18,581 nt of DNA, from the NCBI GenBank assembly GCA_020216655.1, contig JAIWNU010000121.1:1-18581 (forward strand), given 5' to 3'. The notes under the pieces were generated by a model that was not told where the DNA came from, made no database searches, and worked only from the letters and a program-made list of their open reading frames with translations. The number at the start of each line of letters is the position of its first letter. The first letter of the stretch is position 1. Both the position numbers and the translations under genes were made by a program. Positions 8,494 to 15,426 of the stretch are shown one piece after another. Origin of the DNA: Treponema sp. (lineage in GTDB: Bacteria > Spirochaetota > Spirochaetia > Treponematales > Breznakiellaceae).

Positions 8494-10242
8494 ATGACAG
8501 AAAACGGGGCTCTTTGTTACAATAACAATATGAAGTTTTTTAAGCGTTACTGGTCTATAGTGCTGACCGCCGCGATGATACCCCTGTTACTGTTTCTTGC
8601 GGTAAACCAGATCAGATGGATCCGGGATCTTGGGGTCCGGGAACGGTACCGGCTCGTACAGGCCCTGCATTCTACGGCGAACCAGCTGGGGAACGCCATT
8701 CAAAACGAAATTGCCGTTATCCCTGTTCTTTTTGATTTTGACTGCGATGAAATGGCCTACATTCTCGGCCGGAAAGACTATGAAGAATTCGAAAAACGTT
8801 GGACTGCCTGGCAAACCTATGCCCAAAGTCCGGAGATTATATCAGAGATCTATATTATAGTTGATGAAGGACGCTTCGATATAACATCAACCGCCTGGCA
8901 ATGGAAAGGAACAACTTTTGAACCTGTTGCCTTTAAGATCGAAGATTCCGGTCTTTTTGTCTTTCCCCTGCGGCCAGGGAACACAGCGAATCGGTATAAA
9001 TTGATTATCAAATTTAACAATGATGTATTAAGTAAAAAATTGATTCCGCCGCTGGCAGAACAATTTTTATTCGGCAAAAATGACTACTATTTTAGAGTGA
9101 TTGACCGGGTAAACCAAACCGTGGTGTACGAATCCTCAAGCAACATTCCCGATGGTATCTTTGATACTCCCGATATTCGGTATCCCCTTCTGCGGCCCGA
9201 TTTTTTGTTTACCTTCAGCAGACTGCCGGAAAACAGGGATCCCAATTTTGATACCGTACCTGCCATGACTATACTGCAGCTCAGGCGTCAGTATGCGGCT
9301 AACCAAAAAAATCCAGACCTGGCAGCGGAAGGATTTTCTGAATCAAGACCCCCAGAGCAGCGGGACCGTATCGAAGGGGCCCGTTGGGTACTCGAGGCGG
9401 TTCATAAATCGGGGTCTCTCAAGGCGGTGGTAAATACTATTATGCTCCGCAATACCATACTCAGTATGGGAACCTTTCTTTTGCTTGCCCTGGCCATACT
9501 TGCGCTCACCATAGCAGTCCGGAGAAACCAGGAATTGGCAGAGCGTCAGCAGGATTTTATCGCCACCGTAACCCATGAACTTAAAACTCCGGTGGCGGTC
9601 ATTAAAGCAGCGGCGGACAACCTAGCCTCGGGCATCGTCGCCGAACCGGAAAAGGCTCGGAAGTACGGCGCCATGATAATGGGGGAAAGCAATAAATTAG
9701 CCACCATGGTGGACCGGCTTCTCATTTATTCACGGCTTTCGAGCCACAAACAACTAGAACTTGCACCATTGGACTTACGGAAGCTCATCAATATGGTATT
9801 ACAACAATATGAAGCAGCCCTTGCGGAAGCGGAATTCCGAGTCGAAGTAATAGCCCCGGAAAGCTTGTTTGTGAGGGGAGATGAACAAACCCTTAGCCTT
9901 GCCCTGGGCAATTTGGTGAACAATGCGATCAAACATGCCAGGGACGGAGCTTTTTTAGGAATAGATATTCGGCAGGAACAAAACAAATGGGCAATTATCG
10001 CGGTCCGCGACCATGGTCCTGGCATTCCGCGGCAGGAACGGAAACAGGTGTTCGATGCCTTTTACCGCGGTGTCCAGGCAAGGGAAAACCAGGTCCCTGG
10101 CAGCGGGCTCGGCCTTAATGTGGTACGCCGGATTATCGAAACCCATGGGGGAACCATTTCCTGCGAGAGCATGGGAGATCTGGGGGCCCTGTTTATCATC
10201 AAATTGCCTTTACATAAGGAGACAGGACATGGTAAAGACTAG
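8494..10242 (+). CDS. Membrane sensor histidine kinase of the exporter-linked two-component system
   Basis: A 582-residue kinase. The start at 8494 is supported by AGGAAG seven bases upstream; an internal ATG at 8530 (MKFFKRYW) would place the first helix right at the N-terminus but has no clear ribosome site. TM1 is near residues 20-40. An extracytoplasmic sensor region of about 270 residues follows, which I do not recognise. TM2 is near 320-343, then the HisKA H-box VTHELKTP (His361), the N-box LVNNAIKHA, G1 DHGPGIP and G2 GSGLGLNVV. It ends in TAG, overlapping the regulator gene by 14 bases. It probably senses an envelope stress or toxic compound and controls the divergent exporter; that link is inferred from gene order. 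Confidence 0.9.
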   Translation: MTENGALCYNNNMKFFKRYWSIVLTAAMIPLLLFLAVNQIRWIRDLGVRERYRLVQALHSTANQLGNAIQNEIAVIPVLFDFDCDEMAYILGRKDYEEFEKRWTAWQTYAQSPEIISEIYIIVDEGRFDITSTAWQWKGTTFEPVAFKIEDSGLFVFPLRPGNTANRYKLIIKFNNDVLSKKLIPPLAEQFLFGKNDYYFRVIDRVNQTVVYESSSNIPDGIFDTPDIRYPLLRPDFLFTFSRLPENRDPNFDTVPAMTILQLRRQYAANQKNPDLAAEGFSESRPPEQRDRIEGARWVLEAVHKSGSLKAVVNTIMLRNTILSMGTFLLLALAILALTIAVRRNQELAERQQDFIATVTHELKTPVAVIKAAADNLASGIVAEPEKARKYGAMIMGESNKLATMVDRLLIYSRLSSHKQLELAPLDLRKLINMVLQQYEAALAEAEFRVEVIAPESLFVRGDEQTLSLALGNLVNNAIKHARDGAFLGIDIRQEQNKWAIIAVRDHGPGIPRQERKQVFDAFYRGVQARENQVPGSGLGLNVVRRIIETHGGTISCESMGDLGALFIIKLPLHKETGHGKD

Positions 10243-10948
10243 TTCTATTCTCCTTGTGGAAGATGAGCCGGGCCTGGTGCTGACCATTTCAGACCGGCTT
10301 ACCGCCGAAGGCTATCATTGCGATACCGCCAGGGATGGAACAGATGGTTTTGAAAAGGCTAAAAATAGCTCCTATGATCTTTTTATTTTAGATGTGATGC
10401 TTCCCGGCAAAGGGGGCTTTGATATCTGCCGGGACCTGCGGGCTCTTGGTTACAAGCAGCCCATCCTTATGCTTACCGCCCGGAGCCAGGTTATCGACCG
10501 GGTGTTGGGGTTAAAATTAGGAGCCGACGACTATCTCTGTAAACCCTTTGATATGAACGAACTGCTTGCCCGTATAGAAGCGCTGCTGCGGCGTGCTCAG
10601 CCCCAGGAAGAAGGGCCAATAGGCGGGACTCCTTCTGAGAGCTCCCGGGGAACCGAACGGTACACCCATTTTACGGTGGATTTCCAGACCGGTACGGTGG
10701 AACATTCTGGTACAATACAGAGTCTCTCTGCCCAGGAATACAAGCTGCTCGCCTTCCTTACCCGACACCCAGGACAAATCATTTCCCGGGACAAGCTCCT
10801 CGATGCGGTCTGGGGCTATGGGACCGAAACTACAACCCGCACGGTGGATGTTCATATTGCCTGGCTCCGCAAAAAAATCGGAGATACCGAGCCGGCCCCC
10901 TACCATATCCAGACAGTCCGCGGCCTCGGGTACCGCTTTGTGCCCTGA
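10229..10948 (+). CDS. OmpR/PhoB-family response regulator
   Basis: A 239-residue DNA-binding regulator. The ATG at 10229 is chosen because AAGGAG lies seven bases upstream (10216-10221) and the receiver domain begins at once (ILLVEDEP). The longer upstream frame only reads through the kinase gene. The receiver shows acidic Glu11/Asp12/Glu13, phospho-acceptor Asp55 (LFILDVMLPG), switch Thr83 and Lys105. After a polar linker (about 124-145), the winged-helix output domain has the family motif TRTVDVHIAWLRKKIG and ends in IQTVRGLGYRFVP. It is co-translated with the kinase at 8494-10242. Likely targets are the repeats upstream of its own operon and of the exporter operon. No clear terminator is visible in the 74 bases that follow. 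Confidence 0.93.
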   Translation: MVKTSSILLVEDEPGLVLTISDRLTAEGYHCDTARDGTDGFEKAKNSSYDLFILDVMLPGKGGFDICRDLRALGYKQPILMLTARSQVIDRVLGLKLGADDYLCKPFDMNELLARIEALLRRAQPQEEGPIGGTPSESSRGTERYTHFTVDFQTGTVEHSGTIQSLSAQEYKLLAFLTRHPGQIISRDKLLDAVWGYGTETTTRTVDVHIAWLRKKIGDTEPAPYHIQTVRGLGYRFVP

Positions 10949-11022
10949 ACGGAGGCTATGTAGTTTGTTCGGGCAGCGGGTAATAATTGCTTATGTTCCT
11001 CTTGGCATTCGGCACGCTATAC

Positions 11023-11361
11023 TTACAGCTGGATTGAATAAAAAGTCCCATCAGGGGGATCCCAATAAGTAATGTTTCCTACCTGGTAAAACAGGGTATA
11101 CTGTACCAGAGTACCAGGGGGAATATCGGAACGGCTAAGAATAACAAACTCGTCGATCTCGCTATTTACTTGCCGGCTCCATTGACCTATCGTATCAACA
11201 TAATGTTTGAATTGATCCACACTATATCGAAGTCCGACAAGTTTTTCATAATTTCGGTTTCTTACTCTCGCCACGACTTTGAGCTGTGCAGCAATAATAA
11301 GGCGGCCATTCTCATGGGTATATAACAATTTTTCTGCCGATACGAGCTTTATCTCTTCCAC
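11023..11361 (-). CDS. Free-standing CBM21-like starch/glycogen-binding protein
   Basis: A 112-residue protein with a GTG start at 11359-11361. An upstream ATG runs into a stop after two codons, and AGGGAAG lies just ahead of the GTG. From about residue 28 to the end it follows the CBM21 pattern: VRNRNYEKLVGLRYSVDQFK resembles the family's V-K-N-...-Y-E-K-x-V-x-V-R-Y-T-x-D-x-W block, and the C-terminal FYQVGNITYWDPPDGTFYSI resembles its Y-x-V-x-G-x-x-Y-W-D-N-N-x-G-x-N-Y block. CBM21 domains bind starch or glycogen, often in glycogen-targeting phosphatase subunits. There is no signal peptide and no catalytic domain, so a cytoplasmic glycogen/maltodextrin-binding role is likely. It is divergent from the alpha-amylase gene. 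The family call is from pattern memory, not a search. Confidence 0.68.
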   Translation of the reverse strand: MEEIKLVSAEKLLYTHENGRLIIAAQLKVVARVRNRNYEKLVGLRYSVDQFKHYVDTIGQWSRQVNSEIDEFVILSRSDIPPGTLVQYTLFYQVGNITYWDPPDGTFYSIQL

Positions 11362-11423
11362 TACTCTTCCCTCAGTTCATATCATACATCATACTAAATC
11401 GGTAAACTTGAAAACCAAAACTC

Positions 11424-11429
11424 ATTATA
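11424..11429 (-). promoter_or_regulatory. Possible -10 box for the CBM21-like gene
   Basis: On the minus strand a perfect TATAAT lies at 11429-11424, within TTTGATATAATGAG, about 62 bases upstream of the GTG start. No good -35 hexamer is seen at 17 bases, and the region is AT-rich, so chance occurrence is quite possible. Confidence 0.3.
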
Positions 11430-11590
11430 TCAAATACAAACTAAATAATAAGATTCTTCTGATACTGTCCTCAGCTATTAATATTTTTTTCTTTATTATA
11501 TTATAATACTATAAATTATGAATTCCAATTAATGCAAATGGGCATTTTATATCATTTTATACATATATAGATATTATTACCAATACAACA

Positions 11591-11642
11591 TAAAACGGTT
11601 TAGATTTTTGTTGACAGATTTTTTGAGTGGGTTTACCATAAT
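11591..11642 (+). promoter_or_regulatory. Candidate amylase promoter with a near-palindromic operator-like element
   Basis: The 383 bases between the CBM21-like gene and the amylase are strongly AT-rich and hold no gene. A perfect -35 hexamer TTGACA is at 11611-11616; the best -10 is CATAAT at 11637-11642, but the 20-base spacing is longer than ideal. Just upstream, TAAAACGGTTTA (11591-11602) is an almost palindromic element with a central CG, the general look of LacI/GalR-family operators such as those controlling sugar genes. Both calls are by motif only. Confidence 0.33.
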
Positions 11643-11744
11643 TTTATACGAAATAGATTATCTACACAAACTCTATTTTCTCCATTGTTTTCTATTCGTA
11701 TCGATCTCGCTATGGCGGATAAAAATCAAAGTAAGGAGGAGTAC

Positions 11745-13235
11745 ATGAAAAGGAGCATGAGATGGGGTATTGTGCTTGCTATTGCAGCAAGTCTTTTACT
11801 GCTGTTCTCAGGATGTGACACACAGTTTTTTGGATCGAGCCAGACTGATCTGGCTGGTACAAATGATGCCGGGATAGCCCGTTCGATAACCGGTAAATCT
11901 GGGGTCATGATGCAGGGCTTTTATTGGGATGTACCTGCTGGAGGAACCTGGTATGACACCATGAAAAGCAAGGCTGCAGAACTTGCCAACATGGCTGGCG
12001 GCTATGGTATTGACGCGATATGGTTCCCGCCACCTTCCAAGGCTGATAATGGGGCCTATTCCATGGGCTACGATCCCTTCGATTATTACGATCTCGGTCA
12101 GTACAACCAGAAGGGCTCTATAGAAACCCGATTTGGTTCACAGGCGGAATTAAAGAGTGCTATTGCAACTTTTAAAAGTTATGGTATTGCCAGTATGGCC
12201 GATATAGTTTTGAACCACAGATCCGGAGGAAACAGCGAATTTAATCCGAAAACTGGTACGAATACATGGACAGACTTTTCTGCAGTTGCCTCAGGAAAGA
12301 ACAAATGGCATTGGGATTCCTTCCATCCCAATAATTATTGTTCCAGCGATCCCGGTGCTTTTGCAGGATTCCCTGATGTCTGTTTTGTTTCTGGCTCTGC
12401 ATACAATGATCAGAAGGCATGGATGAACTGGTTGATGAATACTACCAATGCAGGCTTTACCCAATGGCGTTTTGACTATGTTAAAGGCCTTGAACCATGG
12501 GTAATCAAAGACATGAAAGCCGCTACTGGCGGAGCATTCTCTGTAGGCGAATATTGGGATGCGAATACCGATACTTTGAACTGGTGGACCAACGAAGCCA
12601 ATGCTTCTGCATTTGACTTTGCCCTCTATTACACCATGAAGGACATCTGCAATAATACCAGCGGTGGCGGATATCTGCCCAATCTGGTCGATTACAGCAA
12701 GTCCTTTGCAGCCAAGAATCCCATGAGGGCAGTTACTTTTGTTGGGAACCACGACACAGACGAAATTTACACCGATAAGATGATGGCCTATGCGTTCATA
12801 CTTACTTACCAGGGTTATCCCTGTATCTGGTGGAAAGATTATTATAATTATGGACTGAGCAGCCTAGGTGGCCAGTGGGGCAACGGTATTAAACAGTTGG
12901 TCTGGGTCAGAGGAAAACTAGCTTCTGGAGCACCGACTATACAGAACCTTAAAACCAATGATGGCGACATGCTCATTTATGGCAGCTATGGAACCTCAAC
13001 CAGTTCTCCCGGTTACATAGTTATTATCAACGACCATCCAACAAGCTGGAAAGGTTCTTGGGTACAGACAGGAAATAATTATTTAAAGAATAAAAATCTT
13101 AAGGTATATGCCTGGTATTCGCCGGTCAGCGGCCAGAATTACCAACCCCAGACGAAATACTGCGACAGCAACGGCTGGGTAGAAGTATGGGCTCCGCCTC
13201 GGGGCTATGCGGTTTACTCTGTCGACGGACTATAA
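11745..13235 (+). CDS. GH13 alpha-amylase lipoprotein, GH13_7 (archaeal-type)-like
   Basis: A 496-residue enzyme that should cleave internal alpha-1,4 bonds of starch at the cell surface or in the periplasm. The ATG at 11745 follows AAGGAGG (11733-11739); upstream in-frame starts lack this. A signal peptide ends in lipobox LLFSGC, with lipidated Cys24. The GH13 conserved regions are complete: DIVLNH (Asp153, Asn157, His158), WRFDYVKG (nucleophile Asp244), VGEYWD (acid/base Glu269) and FVGNHD (Asp337). Blocks such as MQGFYWDVPAGG, YSMGYDP and ETRFGS closely match my memory of Pyrococcus/Thermococcus alpha-amylases, so I place it near GH13_7. The C-terminal beta-domain is present and no extra carbohydrate-binding module is attached. 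It is monocistronic, between a promoter-like region and a double hairpin. Confidence 0.93.
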   Translation: MKRSMRWGIVLAIAASLLLLFSGCDTQFFGSSQTDLAGTNDAGIARSITGKSGVMMQGFYWDVPAGGTWYDTMKSKAAELANMAGGYGIDAIWFPPPSKADNGAYSMGYDPFDYYDLGQYNQKGSIETRFGSQAELKSAIATFKSYGIASMADIVLNHRSGGNSEFNPKTGTNTWTDFSAVASGKNKWHWDSFHPNNYCSSDPGAFAGFPDVCFVSGSAYNDQKAWMNWLMNTTNAGFTQWRFDYVKGLEPWVIKDMKAATGGAFSVGEYWDANTDTLNWWTNEANASAFDFALYYTMKDICNNTSGGGYLPNLVDYSKSFAAKNPMRAVTFVGNHDTDEIYTDKMMAYAFILTYQGYPCIWWKDYYNYGLSSLGGQWGNGIKQLVWVRGKLASGAPTIQNLKTNDGDMLIYGSYGTSTSSPGYIVIINDHPTSWKGSWVQTGNNYLKNKNLKVYAWYSPVSGQNYQPQTKYCDSNGWVEVWAPPRGYAVYSVDGL

Positions 13236-13247
13236 TCGATGTGTTTT

Positions 13248-13310
13248 CGCCGGTTCATAAGAACCGGCGTTGATTTGGCTGGCTCACATATGTGGTCAGC
13301 CTTTATTTTT
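13248..13310 (+). terminator. Tandem hairpins terminating the amylase gene
   Basis: A perfect nine-base stem CGCCGGTTC (13248-13256) / GAACCGGCG (13261-13269) with loop ATAA is followed closely by a second hairpin, GGCTG (13277-13281) / CAGCC (13297-13301), enclosing the self-complementary CACATATGTG. The run TTTATTTTT (13302-13310) after the second stem gives a classic rho-independent end on the plus strand. The converging minus-strand gene ends at 13303, so the hairpins also lie directly behind it. Confidence 0.8.
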
Positions 13311-14027
13311 CTTGACCCAATACGACTCTTAAGCCTTCATTAAAACGCTTCAAAAGGACCTGTGCATTTGGATAGGCTTTGGAAACCATGAGACAGTATT
13401 CCAAATTTTCAGCAAAAGGTTTTTCAATTATATCAATTGGATTTTCTTGGCCGCGGAACAAATTTTTAGAGGCATCCAAAATTACCTTATATTCATCTAT
13501 AACAAAATCGAGTCTTCCTTTCGCAAGCTTTTTCAAGGCAAGATCTAGACTGGCAGATTCCTCTACCAGAATACCTCTGCTGCGAAGTGGTACAACAACC
13601 GCTTTGGTCCCCGCAGTAGTACCAACTCGATAGGACTTTAACTCCTCTATTTTCCCTGAATATTAAATCCTGCGGTTCTTTTAGAGTCTTTATTTCGGAC
13701 TATTATCAATTTTGAAATAAATAAGGGGTCCGAAAAATAAAAAAAATCTTCCCGCTCTGGTATCCGAAGGTATGGAAAGGTAGCGAAGAATTCGCCCTTT
13801 TGAACGAGATACTCTGCCCGAGGCCAGGGGAAAAAATAGAATGTCGGAGACAATCCTGCTTCTAAACATGCTTTGCGGACAACAGCGGTTACAACACCAT
13901 ATTCTGGCAGATTTGGTCCTGTATGGGGATTCCATTCACCGATAGCAAATTTTAAAGTGTTCTCCCCCTGTGCGATAAGCAGAGTTGCAAACAAGATATA
14001 AAAAATAATCATTGAACGTTTTTTCAT
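13303..14027 (-). pseudogene. Periplasmic solute-binding (SBP_bac_3-like) protein, split by a -1 frameshift
   Basis: The ATG at 14025-14027 overlaps the kinase stop (ATGA). The first 126 codons give a signal peptide (KKRSMIIFYILFATLLIAQG) and a type-3 solute-binding N-lobe with motifs like FYFFPWPRAEYLVQKG and EREDFFYFSDPLF, then hit TAG at 13647-13649. The matching C-lobe continues in the -1 frame from 13650 (IEELKSYRVGTTAGTKA...LAKGRLDFVIDEY...) to TAA at 13303-13305. A composite of about 241 residues is the normal family length. The shift falls exactly on GGGAAAA (13656-13650), so either one A was lost from the run or ribosomes slip there. Family members bind amino acids or similar small polar solutes. 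Here it is probably an accessory sensor for the co-transcribed kinase rather than part of a transporter, since no permease is adjacent. Confidence 0.78.
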
Positions 14028-15385
14028 CGCGAATAGATTTCCCGTTTGAGCGAATCTTCTATTTCTTTTCTTTTCATCTCCAAAACAACTTCGAAACCAT
14101 TATTCGATGATTCATGAATAAGGGCTTTCATCTGACTGCTCAAGGCAGCTACAAAGCGGAACCCCAGGGTTCCATCGGGTGGATTAGCTATAGTAAAGGG
14201 ACACCCCTTTCCCTGATCAGCTACTGAAAGGATAATCATGTCTCCCTCTTGCCGCAATGCAATACGTACAGCACCAGATCCGCCTTCATAGGCATGTTCC
14301 GCTGCATTGGAGATAAGCTCGAATAAGATGAGTCCGCTTGCTACCGCATAATCGATAGGGAACACCATCGGCTGTATATCCATGATACAAGTAATTGAAC
14401 CGTTACCCATCATTTCCTTGCTGAGACCGCAAATAGAAGCGATATACGACGCCATTTCTATACCATTGATTCTTCGAGTTTCAATAAGAAGTGCATAGGC
14501 CTCTGCAATAGTGTCAATACGACCTAATAACTTGGTAAGGATATCATTTTCATCTGTAGCTGATTCTATAGCTGCGGCTCTTTGCTGGTTAATAATTGCG
14601 GAGAGCAGCTGGAGGTTATTTCTAATTCTATGATTCAATTCGCGCATAAGAATATCTCGTTCGGCGATAGAACGCTTTAATTCTTTAAATTGGTTTAAAA
14701 TAGTATCCCTAAGAGAAAGAAGTAGCCCCCGGATCCCTTCAAACTCTATATACCCTTTGTGAACCGAATCCGAAAATAGTATTCTTGTTTCGTCTTCTTC
14801 TTTTATCTCGGTGGTCAATACTCCATAAGTTGCAATGAGCTGGGCAATTTCGTCCAGAGGCTCTTGCAGTTTATTTCTGAGGATATTTCTTAAAAAGAAT
14901 TGCATAAAGAAAAAGATGAGTAAAACGGCTCCTAAAAAAAACAAAAAACCGCTCGCAATTCCTTTTATTATGAGTATATAGTCAAGCGAGTACCGGCTTT
15001 CACCTATTTTATAACCGTTTTTGATATGCTCAAATCGGGATTGTGCATTATAGCCGAACAATTTTATGTGATTTTTGCTATAAGAAAAAAGAAGAATTCC
15101 TTCTTCATCAATTATTTCCAGAGATGACAAAGAAGTATTCGATACAATTAGCTGTGCAAGCTCTCTGATTTTTTGAGAGTCCATCTCCCAAAGGGCTTCG
15201 TTAAGAGATGTCCTCAAAATCGTTGTGATATACTGACCTTCTACATGGACAGCGTTCCTGACTGAAAAAAACGCAAAAACAGACCATCCCAGGCTTATGC
15301 AAAGAAGCATTGCAAAAAAGACCTTAAATACGGAAAAGGATACTTCTTTAAGCAAAGAAGGCCGTTCATGCGGACCTGCATTCAT
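14024..15385 (-). CDS. Membrane histidine kinase with HisKA_2-type dimerisation domain
   Basis: A 453-residue, apparently intact kinase. TM1 is near residues 17-40, a small extracytoplasmic domain of about 100 residues follows, and TM2 is near 140-165. A cytoplasmic linker leads to the H-box ELNHRIRNNLQLL (phospho-acceptor His252), which is the HisKA_2 pattern (HRxxNNLQ) rather than classical HisKA. The ATPase domain has N-box ELISNAAEHA (Asn360) and G1 ADQGKG (Asp390). It ends in TGA, overlapping the solute-binding gene by four bases, so the two products are probably made together and may sense a ligand jointly. There is no response regulator beside it. The start lacks a clear Shine-Dalgarno site. 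It lies 41 bases behind the chemoreceptor gene without an obvious terminator between them, so it may share that transcript. Confidence 0.87.
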   Translation of the reverse strand: MNAGPHERPSLLKEVSFSVFKVFFAMLLCISLGWSVFAFFSVRNAVHVEGQYITTILRTSLNEALWEMDSQKIRELAQLIVSNTSLSSLEIIDEEGILLFSYSKNHIKLFGYNAQSRFEHIKNGYKIGESRYSLDYILIIKGIASGFLFFLGAVLLIFFFMQFFLRNILRNKLQEPLDEIAQLIATYGVLTTEIKEEDETRILFSDSVHKGYIEFEGIRGLLLSLRDTILNQFKELKRSIAERDILMRELNHRIRNNLQLLSAIINQQRAAAIESATDENDILTKLLGRIDTIAEAYALLIETRRINGIEMASYIASICGLSKEMMGNGSITCIMDIQPMVFPIDYAVASGLILFELISNAAEHAYEGGSGAVRIALRQEGDMIILSVADQGKGCPFTIANPPDGTLGFRFVAALSSQMKALIHESSNNGFEVVLEMKRKEIEDSLKREIYSR

Positions 15386-15426
15386 ACTAAAAAAGATAGT
15401 AGAGAACTCAAAAAAAAGCCAATAAC

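Noticed and set aside
10013..10228. N-terminal extension of the response regulator
   Set aside because: The upstream in-frame sequence lies inside the kinase ATPase domain. The receiver domain starts at 10229 with a good Shine-Dalgarno site.
11685..11744. Upstream start for the amylase
   Set aside because: It lacks a ribosome-binding site and would bury the lipoprotein signal peptide. AAGGAGG and the signal peptide both point to 11745.
11400..11744. Possible small RNA, replication origin or insertion-element remnant in the AT-rich gap before the amylase
   Set aside because: The stretch is AT-rich but shows no iterated boxes, terminal inverted repeats or strong hairpin. Only promoter-like elements can be supported.
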